Shown here piece by piece: positions 16,849 to 23,460 of a DNA stretch of 64,000 nt. Under the pieces are notes generated by a model that was not told the DNA's origin, did not search any database, and saw only the letters and a list, made by a program, of their open reading frames with translations. Each line of letters opens with the position of its first letter. Position 1 is the first letter of the stretch. Origin of the DNA: Streptomyces sp. TBY4 (GTDB lineage: Bacteria; Actinomycetota; Actinomycetes; Streptomycetales; Streptomycetaceae); contig NZ_JANAVF010000012.1 of assembly GCF_024213195.1 (NCBI RefSeq), positions 124,001-188,000 of the forward strand, given 5' to 3'. A program made the translations under genes and the position numbers.

Positions 16849-17841
16849 TTAGCCGGCCGCGGGCCCTCGCGGATCCCCGCTCAGTGCTTCGGCGACGGCC
16901 CGTCCCAGCGCCTCTCCGACCGGCGGCGGGGTTGCATGCCCGATCTGTCGGTATCGGGCGGTCTTGAGTCCGGAGATCCGCCATGCCTCGGGGAAGGCTT
17001 GGAGCAGGGCAGTCTGGTCCACCGTGATCCGTACCAGCCCGTCGTCACCGAGTGACGGATCCCATGCGAAGTCGGGGCCGGGCGGTTCGTTTCCGAACGA
17101 CTTCGTGTAGACCCCCATCCGTCGCCACTTGGCCTTCGTGCCGGTCGGTCCGAAGTCGGGGCCGCCGTGCGTCTTGGATCCACCTACCAGGGTAGGTGCG
17201 ACGTCCGTCGCCTGGGCTGCCCATCGATCGGCGCCAGGCCAGCCGCGGGAACGCATCGACGGCGCGAGGGCCGCCCCGACCGACACGTGCTGGTGGACGC
17301 TGGGTCGGGGTGGTCGGAAGCCGCCGGCCCACTGCTGCTTGACGGCCACGACGATGCCTTGCAGACGGTGCTGGGGCACTCCGAAGTCGGAAGCGTTCAG
17401 GATGAACCAGGTCAGTGCGTAGCCGAGGTGCTCCAGCTCTTCGCGGAGGAAGTCCCGAATCGGTGCCAGGGAGTCCTCCTCGACCAGGGTGGGCACGTTC
17501 TCGATGATCAATGCGCGTGGCTGGACGGCGTGGACCAGGTAGGCAGTCGCCTCGATGAGGCGCAACTCGACGTCCGATCGACGGGTCACCGTCGCGCTCG
17601 ACCTCACCCTGGGGAGGCCGGCTGCCAGCAGATCGACGTCGTGCACCTCGGGGTGGTCCACGGGGTCGAAGTCGAGAAGGTCTGCTTTCAGCACGTTCCA
17701 ATGCGGCCGGTTGGCTTTGAGGGTGTCGCAGGCAGTCGCTTCGTTGTCCAGGAGGAGCCGAGGCGTGAAACCGGCTCGTTCCAGCCCCAGGGCGAGTCCA
17801 CCTGCCCCCGAACAGACGTCGACGAAACTCAGCCCGCTCAA
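16849..17841 (-). CDS. Dcm-family protein lacking the catalytic cysteine
   Basis: A 330-aa protein with a clear C5-methyltransferase fold: motif I FVDVCSGAGGLALGLERAGF, motif VI IENVPTL, motif VIII VPQHRLQGIVVAV and motif X RQIGHATPPPVGEALG. At motif IV it reads AAGLPRVRSS, where active enzymes have G-P-P-C, so Arg replaces the catalytic Cys. It should not methylate alone, but could pair with the active enzyme next door or bind DNA. TTG at 17841 is preferred: GGGGAGGGA lies just upstream and the TTG overlaps the preceding TGA (TTGA). A GTG at 17889 gives a 16-residue longer form without a visible ribosome-binding site. Confidence 0.8.
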   Translation of the reverse strand: MSGLSFVDVCSGAGGLALGLERAGFTPRLLLDNEATACDTLKANRPHWNVLKADLLDFDPVDHPEVHDVDLLAAGLPRVRSSATVTRRSDVELRLIEATAYLVHAVQPRALIIENVPTLVEEDSLAPIRDFLREELEHLGYALTWFILNASDFGVPQHRLQGIVVAVKQQWAGGFRPPRPSVHQHVSVGAALAPSMRSRGWPGADRWAAQATDVAPTLVGGSKTHGGPDFGPTGTKAKWRRMGVYTKSFGNEPPGPDFAWDPSLGDDGLVRITVDQTALLQAFPEAWRISGLKTARYRQIGHATPPPVGEALGRAVAEALSGDPRGPAAG

Positions 17842-17936
17842 CGATCCCTCCCCTGTCCCCGCCGAACTCTCCGCTGCTCCACCGCCCACGCGATACGGAG
17901 AGCCGCGCGATCCGGTGCTTCACACTCGAGCCTCAC
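17838..17936 (-). CDS. Possible micro-ORF (32 aa) upstream of the methyltransferase pair
   Basis: The frame reads GTG AGG CTC GAG. It starts in a GTGA overlap with the previous small ORF and ends in a TTGA overlap with the proposed methyltransferase start. The product (MRLECEAPDRAALRIAWAVE and a basic tail) has no family I know. The double overlap argues that the frame is translated. Alternatively, it is the C-terminal part of the preceding ORF after a frameshift. Confidence 0.3.
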   Translation of the reverse strand: MRLECEAPDRAALRIAWAVEQRRVRRGQGRDR

Positions 17937-18133
17937 GATGGTGCCTCGGTCCCGACGACGGTCGAGTCCGTGGCCTCTAGCCGCCGGAGTACGGCTGTCG
18001 TGTCGATTCCACCATGGGGCCAAGCCCTGTCGCACCGGAATCCGCCTGCTGGGATGCCGACGGCCTCGGGCATTGCCACATCAGACAGCAGCTTCGGGGC
18101 TGGGCCGGCGTGCGTGAGCAGATTGGGCGGCAC
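17933..18133 (-). CDS. Possible small ORF (66 aa) next to the attachment site
   Basis: It begins MPPNLLTHAGPAPKLLSDVA from a GTG at 18133 and ends in a stop that overlaps the next frame as GTGA. Codon choice fits coding sequence reasonably, but no good ribosome-binding site and no family are visible. It could be a remnant of a longer gene cut at the island end, since the frame stays open upstream toward the tRNA fragment. Confidence 0.3.
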   Translation of the reverse strand: MPPNLLTHAGPAPKLLSDVAMPEAVGIPAGGFRCDRAWPHGGIDTTAVLRRLEATDSTVVGTEAPS

Positions 18134-18227
18134 TGTGGTGTGCTCCGCACCACGGCGATCATGATCGCGCGCCTCTGGTCTGGGGAACCGGGAATCCCCG
18201 GCATCGGATGGGATGGTCTTGCGTGCC

Positions 18228-18270
18228 CTCGTAATGCGTAGGTCTCGGGTTCGAATCCCGAAGGCGGCTC
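18228..18270 (+). other. attR-like core: 3' half of tRNA-Thr(CGT)
   Basis: The sequence reads an anticodon loop CTCGTAA (18228-18234), the 3' anticodon strand TGCGT, a variable loop, a T-arm TCGGG-TTCGAAT-CCCGA (18245-18261), a 3' acceptor strand AGGCGGC (18262-18268) and discriminator T. The bases before the loop do not pair with TGCGT, and no D-arm or 5' acceptor GCCGCCT lies upstream, so this is a 3' fragment, not a gene. This is the signature left by tyrosine-recombinase integration at a tRNA 3' end. The true core may be slightly longer or shorter than drawn. Confidence 0.85.
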
Positions 18271-18275
18271 GGATT

Positions 18276-18312
18276 AGCCCCAGGACTCACTCGCCGTGAC
18301 CTGGGGCTTTTT
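18276..18312 (+). terminator. Rho-independent terminator of the original tRNA-Thr
   Basis: AGCCCCAGG (18276-18284) pairs perfectly with CCTGGGGCT (18300-18308) and is followed by a T-run to 18312. Its position just after the tRNA fragment marks the start of the ancestral chromosome. Confidence 0.85.
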
Positions 18313-18556
18313 CATGTCCGCGGGCGGTCTGGGCGGCGGCGCGGGCTCGGGACAGGTGGGACTGCCATGCCCAGCGGGTCAGGGCGCCTGCGGCGAGCGA
18401 GGTGATGATTGCGCCCCAGTCGATGACGTGGGGGAGACCCGGCCAGAAGGCGAAGAACGCGAAGGACAGTGCCGTCGCCGCGAGGAAGGCTGCCAGGCCG
18501 GCGCGGTGGCGTTTGGCTTCCCAGGTGGGGTCTGCGGGGGTTGGGCTGGGGGTCAT
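18287..18556 (-). CDS. Small two-pass membrane protein
   Basis: An 89-aa protein (MTPSPTPADPTWEAKRHRAG) with two hydrophobic segments, AAFLAATALSFAFFAFWPGL (about residues 21-40) and WGAIITSLAAGALTRW (about 46-61). I know no family. The ATG at 18556 is 7 bases after the stop of the secreted-protein gene, so the two probably form an operon. Its last codons lie inside the loop of the tRNA terminator hairpin, which is read on the other strand. Confidence 0.6.
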   Translation of the reverse strand: MTPSPTPADPTWEAKRHRAGLAAFLAATALSFAFFAFWPGLPHVIDWGAIITSLAAGALTRWAWQSHLSRARAAAQTARGHEKAPGHGE

Positions 18557-18563
18557 GTGCGGC

Positions 18564-19028
18564 TCACTTCGTGATGTGGTGGCACTGACTGACCCGGCGC
18601 ACACCGTTGACGTTGATGTGGGCGCACGCCTTGCCGTAGCGGGGCAGTGTCTGGGGTGCGTTGTCGCGCATGGGGTGGATCTCGCACTCGGTGTGCGTCG
18701 TGCCCCGGGACGTGCGGTAGGTCTTGTTGTCGGTGTCCGCGTAGGTGAAGTCGATGCGCCAGTTGCAGAAGCCCGAGTTCAGGGCCCCTACGAAACCGCA
18801 GTCGACGCCGGCGTTCTGGTACGTGATCTTCTTGCCTTCGCCGCGGATGATGTGAGTGAACATGCAGCCCGTCGGCACCTTCATGGTGACACCGCCGACT
18901 TGGTAGTCGAAGCCGGTGACGGGTGTCGAGCCGATGGCGCCGGCGTGGGCCTCGGTGGGAGGCAGGACGGCCAGTCCGATCGTGGCGGCGAGAGCGGCGG
19001 TGATCCGGGCCGCTAAGAACTTGCCCAT
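18564..19028 (-). CDS. Secreted Cys-containing protein
   Basis: A 154-aa protein with a Sec-type signal peptide (MGKFLAARITAALAATIGLA, cleavage likely after AHA near residue 29). The mature part holds six cysteines that could form disulfides, in motifs such as TGCMFTHII, VDCGFVG and GFCNWRIDF. No catalytic motif is visible and I do not know the function. GAAGGGA precedes the ATG. The 270 bases upstream (19029-19300) show no gene. Confidence 0.7.
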   Translation of the reverse strand: MGKFLAARITAALAATIGLAVLPPTEAHAGAIGSTPVTGFDYQVGGVTMKVPTGCMFTHIIRGEGKKITYQNAGVDCGFVGALNSGFCNWRIDFTYADTDNKTYRTSRGTTHTECEIHPMRDNAPQTLPRYGKACAHINVNGVRRVSQCHHITK

Positions 19029-19300
19029 GGGTGTCCCTTCAGGCGGAGTGCGTCTGTCGGAAGGGAACGCCTGCCGTCGGGTCGGAGTTCTGCCCTGCAG
19101 GGCAGTCCACTACGAAGAGTGATCAGCTGATTGGCATGCTGACTACCCGTAACTGATTTGTGGGCGCTGTCAGTTCGGCGGTGACGACGTCGGGCCTTCC
19201 CGTGGGGTTGGTTGGCCGTCGCCGGCATCCTCGGCGGTGCTCGTTGGTGGTGCGGCCGTGCTGGTTGCCACCGGCTGAGGGGCCGGAGTGGTGGCCGCGC

Positions 19301-20725
19301 CTAGGGGTGGCGGGTGGGGAGGAGGGTTGCGGGGAGGGTGGCCAGGGCTAGGAGGGTGGCTGCTATTGCGTAGGTGGTGCGGAAGCCCGTGGGGGTTGTG
19401 CCTGCGCTGGTGAGGGTGACCGAGAGGAGGGCCGTGCCTGCTGAGGCGGCTATTTGGGAGTTGATGCTGAGGAGGGTGCTTGCCGCCGTCAGGCGGGCTT
19501 TCGGGAGGGCTCGGCTCGCGGTGGTCATCGTGGGCATCAGGACCATTCCGGCGCCGGTGCCCATGACGATCGATGCGGCGACGAAGCGCCAGGGGGCCGC
19601 CTCCGGGGAGCCGGCCTGGAGGGCGGTCAGGGCCATGCCCAGTGCGCCCACCGCGATTCCGGTCCGGATCAGCCGGCGCGGGGAGACCTTGTCGACGCGG
19701 CGCGAGGCGATCTGCATGACCAGCCCCACGGTGAGGCCGGCCGGCGCGCCCAGCAGCCCGGCGGCGGTGGCGCTCATGCCGCGGCCCTGCTGCCAGTACA
19801 TCGGTGCGAGCAGCATGGAGCCGAAGTAGCCGCAGGTGAAGAAGGTGAGCGTGAGGATTCCCGAGCGGAAGGTGCGGTCGCGCAGCAGGCTCAGGTCGAG
19901 CAGTGGCTCACGGGTCGTCAGGGCCCGCCGGGTGAAGGCGGCCACGAGTGCGGCGCCGGAAAGAGTGGGGAGCAGGGCGGCGGGGGCGGTGAAGGTGCCG
20001 CCTTCGCCGCCGCGGGCCAGGCCGTAGAGGAGCAGGGCCAGGCCGGGGGAGAGCATCAGCAGGCCGGGTACGTCCAGTCGGGGAGCGACCGGATCACCGG
20101 CTCCGCCCGGCGCGTCGGAGCGGAGGAGCTTCGCGGCGAGGACCAGCGCCACCGCCCCGACGGGCAGGTTGACCAGGAAGATCCACTGCCAGGACGCCGA
20201 GTCGACGAGCCAGCCGCCCAGCACCGGACCGGCCACCGGGCCGACGATGATGGGCAGCCCGAGCAGGGCCATCATCCGCCCGAGCCGGGCCGGGTCCGCC
20301 GCGCGCATCACCATGGCCATGCCGACGGGCATGAGCAGCCCGCCGCCGAGGCCCTGCACCGCGCGGAAGGCGATCAGGCTCCCGGCGCTCCAGGCGCACG
20401 CGGCGAGCAGCGATCCGAGCGAGAAGAGGGTGAGGGCGCCCAGGTAGGTGCGTTTGGCGCCGAAGCGGCCCATCGCCCAGGCAGAGGCCGGGATGACGGC
20501 GGCGAGGGCGAGCGTGTAGGCGCTGGCGGCCCACTGGATGGTGGCCAGGGGGGCCTGGAAGGCCTCGGAGAGGCGGTGCAGGGCGACGTTGACGATCGTC
20601 ATGTCGAGCACCGACATGACCGAGCCGACGATGACTACGCCCGCGGTGCGCCGGAGCGGAGCCGCCGGGGAGGGGGAGGCGGTCGCGGTGGCGCCCCCGT
20701 TGGCCGGTTCCTGGGTCGTACGCAT
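19301..20725 (-). CDS. MFS drug exporter (DHA2/EmrB type)
   Basis: A 474-aa integral membrane protein with about 14 hydrophobic segments. Features of the DHA2 branch are a first helix VIVGSVMSVLDMTIVNVALH (about residues 30-49), the RFGAKRTYLGALTLF loop and the motif C-like GPVAGPVLGGWLVD. It probably exports drugs or other hydrophobic compounds using the proton gradient. It is preceded by an FMN reductase gene in the same direction with a 14-base gap, and both lie behind the TetR operators. The ATG at 20725 sits unusually close to an AGGAGG, so the exact start is less certain. Confidence 0.85.
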   Translation of the reverse strand: MRTTQEPANGGATATASPSPAAPLRRTAGVVIVGSVMSVLDMTIVNVALHRLSEAFQAPLATIQWAASAYTLALAAVIPASAWAMGRFGAKRTYLGALTLFSLGSLLAACAWSAGSLIAFRAVQGLGGGLLMPVGMAMVMRAADPARLGRMMALLGLPIIVGPVAGPVLGGWLVDSASWQWIFLVNLPVGAVALVLAAKLLRSDAPGGAGDPVAPRLDVPGLLMLSPGLALLLYGLARGGEGGTFTAPAALLPTLSGAALVAAFTRRALTTREPLLDLSLLRDRTFRSGILTLTFFTCGYFGSMLLAPMYWQQGRGMSATAAGLLGAPAGLTVGLVMQIASRRVDKVSPRRLIRTGIAVGALGMALTALQAGSPEAAPWRFVAASIVMGTGAGMVLMPTMTTASRALPKARLTAASTLLSINSQIAASAGTALLSVTLTSAGTTPTGFRTTYAIAATLLALATLPATLLPTRHP

Positions 20726-20739
20726 CCTCCTGCCGCCCC

Positions 20740-21408
20740 TCAGCCCTGGTACGGGCTGCTCGCGCGGGCGGCGCGCAGGGCGCGGCCCCACCAGGACAGC
20801 TGGCCGAGCATGCCCTTGAGCGCGCCCTCGGCGACGGCGGTGTCGCGCGGAAGGCCGTCCGGGCCGAGGCCGGACCAGGGCCCGTGCAGGCTGACGGAGT
20901 CGCGCACGGTCATGCCGTGCAGCTCGGCGAAGACCTGCCGGAGCTGCTCGACGGCGCGCAGGCCGCCGCCGATGCCGCCGTAGGAGACGAAGCCGGCGGG
21001 CTTGGCGCGCCACTCGTCGCCGTGCCAGTCGATGAGGTTCTTCAGCGAGGCCGGGAAGCTGTGGTTGTACTCGGGGGTGATGACGACGAAGGCCTCGGCG
21101 GCGGCCAGCCGCGGGCTGACCCGGGCGAGGGCGGCGGCCGCAGCCGGGTCCGGGGAGCCGCCCCAGCCGGGCATGACCAGCGGCAGGTCGACGTCGGCGA
21201 GGTCGATGCAGTCGAGCTCCAGGCCGCCGACGGCCCCGGCGGCGCCGAGGAACCATTCGGCGACGGCCCGGCCCTGGCGGCCTTCGCGGACGCTGCCGAT
21301 GATCACGGCGACGCGCAGCGGCGCGTCCTCACGGAGGGCAGCGGAAGCGGGACCGGAAGCGGGAGCGGAAGCGGGAGCGGAAGCGGGAGCGGTGGTGTCG
21401 GCGGTCAT
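20740..21408 (-). CDS. NADPH-dependent FMN reductase
   Basis: A 222-aa flavodoxin-fold reductase. Visible are VAVIIGSVREGRQGRAVAEW (flavin phosphate loop), the ITPEYNHSFPASLKNLIDW block typical of the family and a downstream SYGGIGGGLRAVEQLR. The N-terminus has a PAS/ASAP repeat encoded by tandem AGCGGGAGCGGA units (about 21346-21393), probably a flexible tail. It is divergent from the TetR gene and starts behind GAGGGGA. With the exporter downstream it could reduce a quinone or similar compound as part of a TetR-controlled stress response. Confidence 0.85.
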   Translation of the reverse strand: MTADTTAPASAPASAPASGPASAALREDAPLRVAVIIGSVREGRQGRAVAEWFLGAAGAVGGLELDCIDLADVDLPLVMPGWGGSPDPAAAAALARVSPRLAAAEAFVVITPEYNHSFPASLKNLIDWHGDEWRAKPAGFVSYGGIGGGLRAVEQLRQVFAELHGMTVRDSVSLHGPWSGLGPDGLPRDTAVAEGALKGMLGQLSWWGRALRAARASSPYQG

Positions 21409-21464
21409 GGCAGGGTCCCCTCGTCGGCGGTGCGGCCGCTCGGTGCGGCCGTCCCTCCGGTAAA

Positions 21465-21502
21465 CTACAACGAGCGTTGTAGAAAGTGCAACGGCCGTTG
21501 TA
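21465..21502. promoter_or_regulatory. Pair of TetR-type operators
   Basis: CTACAACGAGCGTTGTAG (21465-21482) has perfect 8-bp arms around AG. TGCAACGGCCGTTGTA (21487-21502) is a near copy with a perfect 12-bp core. They lie between the divergent FMN reductase and TetR genes, the expected place for the repressor to control both. Confidence 0.8.
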
Positions 21503-21529
21503 GTTCTGGGGAGTGAGTGTGGAGGCGAA

Positions 21530-22249
21530 GTGAGCACCGGAAGCAGTGCCCGTAGCGATGCCGGTACCAGTGCGCGTACCAGTGCCAGGAAGCTGGAGAA
21601 GCAGACCGCCATCGCCAGCGCGTCCTGCGGGGTCTTCGGCCGCGAGGGCTACACCCGGGCCACGGTCGACGAACTCGCCGCCGCGGCCGGCGTTTCGACG
21701 CGCACGCTCTACAACCACTTCCCGGGCGGCAAGGCGATGCTCTTCGCCACCGTCGTCACCTGGACCTCCGGACAGGTGCGCGACGCCCAGACCGCCCTGA
21801 TCGAAGCCGCCCTGGACCCCGAACGCCCGCCCCGCCCCGAGGACCTGGAGCGGGACCTGATCGCCTTCTCCCACCGGGTCATCGGGCTCATGGCCGACTA
21901 CGCCGACCACTTCGCGCTCATCCGCCACATCCGCGCCGAGGCCGAGCACGTGCCGCCGGAGGTGCTGGAGGCCTGGGTGAACGCCGGCCCGGGACCGGTG
22001 TCCCGCGCGCTCGGGGACGCGATGGCGGGCCTCGACGCCGCCGGGCTGATCGACGTCCACGGGGACGCCATGCTGGCCGGCGCCCACTTCATGGCGCTGA
22101 CCTCGCACGCCATCGCGCAGCTCTCCTACCACGGGGTCGTGCCCCTCCCCCAGGAGCGGACCGACCGCCTGATCTCGGGCGGGGTCGCCGCCTTCCTCCG
22201 GGCGTACCGGTCGCCCGGCCCCCACCCCGGGGCTACGTTGGAAGGGTGA
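21530..22249 (+). CDS. TetR/AcrR-family transcriptional regulator
   Basis: A 239-aa repressor. The TetR helix-turn-helix is clear at about residues 35-65 (GVFGREGYTRATVDELAAA then VSTRTLYNHFPGGKAMLFA). The C-terminal ligand domain is helical and variable. The GTG start follows GGAGGCGAA. Two palindromes immediately upstream are its likely operators, and the divergent reductase/exporter pair its likely targets. It overlaps the next gene by GTGA, so the serine hydrolase may be cotranscribed. Confidence 0.9.
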   Translation: MSTGSSARSDAGTSARTSARKLEKQTAIASASCGVFGREGYTRATVDELAAAAGVSTRTLYNHFPGGKAMLFATVVTWTSGQVRDAQTALIEAALDPERPPRPEDLERDLIAFSHRVIGLMADYADHFALIRHIRAEAEHVPPEVLEAWVNAGPGPVSRALGDAMAGLDAAGLIDVHGDAMLAGAHFMALTSHAIAQLSYHGVVPLPQERTDRLISGGVAAFLRAYRSPGPHPGATLEG

Positions 22250-23460
22250 GCACGACACGGTTGCGCAGGGCGGCTGTGGGAGCGGCCGCAGCGGGGCTCC
22301 TGATGGTGCCCTTGGGGGCCGGTGCCGGGTACGCCGTGGACGTGCCGACACCCCCGGCGGCGAGCAGTCCGGCCGTCTCCGACGAGTTTCCGCAGCTCAC
22401 CCCCGCCGTGGCACGGCAGTTGGACGCGGCCGTCCGGAAGGTGATGGAGGAGGCCAAGATCCCCGGGGTCCAGGTGGCCCTGTCGGCGCCGGGCAAGGGA
22501 ACGTACCTACGGGCCTTCGGCGTGGCCGACAAGGCCACCGGCGCGCCCATGACCGACCGCCTCAACATGCGGATCGGCAGCGAGACCAAGACCTTCACCG
22601 TGACCGCGATGCTGAAGCTGGTCGACGAGAAGAAGATCGGGCTGGACGACCCCATAGGCAAGTACGTCGACGGCGTGCCGAACGGCGACCGCATCACCCT
22701 GCGGGAGCTGGCCGGCATGCGCAGCGGACTGTTCAACTACTCCGCCGACGAAGACTTCTTCAAGGCGCTGACCAGCGATCCCCGGCGGCCCTTCACCCCG
22801 CAGGAACTGCTCGCCTACTCCTTCAAGCACCCGGTGCTCTTCGAGCCGGACGCGAAGTTCTACTACTGCAACACCAACCTGATCCTGATCGGGCTCGTCG
22901 TAGAGAAGATCAGCGGGCGGACGCTCGCCGACTACATCACCGACGAGGTCATCCGGCCCGCCGGACTGAAGAACACCCTCTTCCCGACCGGCGCCGAGTT
23001 CCCGTCCCCGCACGCCCAGGGCTACACGGACCAGACGGCCTCGGGGAAGACCGAGGACGCGGCCGACTGGAACCCCTCCTGGGGCTGGGCCGCCGGAGCG
23101 ATGATCTCCGACCTCACGGACCTGCGGCGGTGGGCCAAGGTGCTGGCCACCGGTGAGCTGCTCACCCCCGCCACCCAGGCCGAGCGCCTCGACGTCGTAC
23201 CGGCCCTGCCGGGCACCGGATACGGGCTGGGCATCTTCAACGTCCAGGGCTGGATCGGGCACAACGGCTCGCTGCCCGGCTACCAGTCGCTGACCGTCTA
23301 CGACGCGCGGTCGCAGGCCACCCTGGTGGTGCTGCTCAACACCGACATCTCCGCCGAGGGCGAGGAGCCGAGCACGCTGTTCGGCCGGGCCATCACCGAG
23401 ATCGTGACCCCCCAGCACGTCTACACCCTCCCGGCCCAGCCCGTCACGGGGAAGGGCTGA
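22246..23460 (+). CDS. Secreted serine hydrolase (class C beta-lactamase / D-Ala-D-Ala carboxypeptidase family)
   Basis: A 404-aa protein with a Sec signal peptide (RRAAVGAAAAGLLMVPLGAG, mature from about residue 30). Catalytic motifs are SETK (S-x-x-K, in MRIGSETKTFTV), YCN (Y-x-N) and HNG (the K/H-T-G position). It may cleave D-Ala peptides or small esters outside the cell; true beta-lactamase activity is uncertain. The start overlaps the TetR stop. Its last 17 bases overlap the end of the convergent membrane-protein gene. Confidence 0.85.
   Translation: MSTTRLRRAAVGAAAAGLLMVPLGAGAGYAVDVPTPPAASSPAVSDEFPQLTPAVARQLDAAVRKVMEEAKIPGVQVALSAPGKGTYLRAFGVADKATGAPMTDRLNMRIGSETKTFTVTAMLKLVDEKKIGLDDPIGKYVDGVPNGDRITLRELAGMRSGLFNYSADEDFFKALTSDPRRPFTPQELLAYSFKHPVLFEPDAKFYYCNTNLILIGLVVEKISGRTLADYITDEVIRPAGLKNTLFPTGAEFPSPHAQGYTDQTASGKTEDAADWNPSWGWAAGAMISDLTDLRRWAKVLATGELLTPATQAERLDVVPALPGTGYGLGIFNVQGWIGHNGSLPGYQSLTVYDARSQATLVVLLNTDISAEGEEPSTLFGRAITEIVTPQHVYTLPAQPVTGKG

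Larger units (their letters stand above)
1..18270. mobile_element. Right end of a genomic (defence) island integrated at tRNA-Thr(CGT)
   Basis: Everything left of the partial tRNA-Thr copy appears foreign to the surrounding chromosome. The genes are defence-type helicases, ATPases and DNA methyltransferases, and the base composition is visibly less G+C-rich than downstream, especially at 10900-11430. When an element integrates at the 3' end of a tRNA gene, the intact tRNA stays on one side and a 3' fragment is left on the other. Here the fragment is on the right, so the intact tRNA and the integrase should lie left of the window. No integrase, excisionase or transfer gene is visible here, so whether the element is still mobile cannot be judged. 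Confidence 0.7.

Noticed and set aside
1..18133. Assignment to canonical class 2 DISARM
   Set aside because: DrmA, DrmB and a cytosine methyltransferase fit, but DrmE and DrmC are not recognisable in the window and several non-DISARM genes are integral to the operons.
15452..18227. Vsr mismatch endonuclease or integrase near the methyltransferases
   Set aside because: Looked for because both often accompany such genes and tRNA sites, but none of the small frames shows their motifs.
18201..18270. Complete tRNA-Thr gene
   Set aside because: The 5' anticodon strand, D-arm and 5' acceptor are missing; only the 3' half is present.
19029..19300. Possible small plus-strand gene between the secreted protein and the MFS gene
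   Set aside because: Short frames without a ribosome-binding site or recognisable product.
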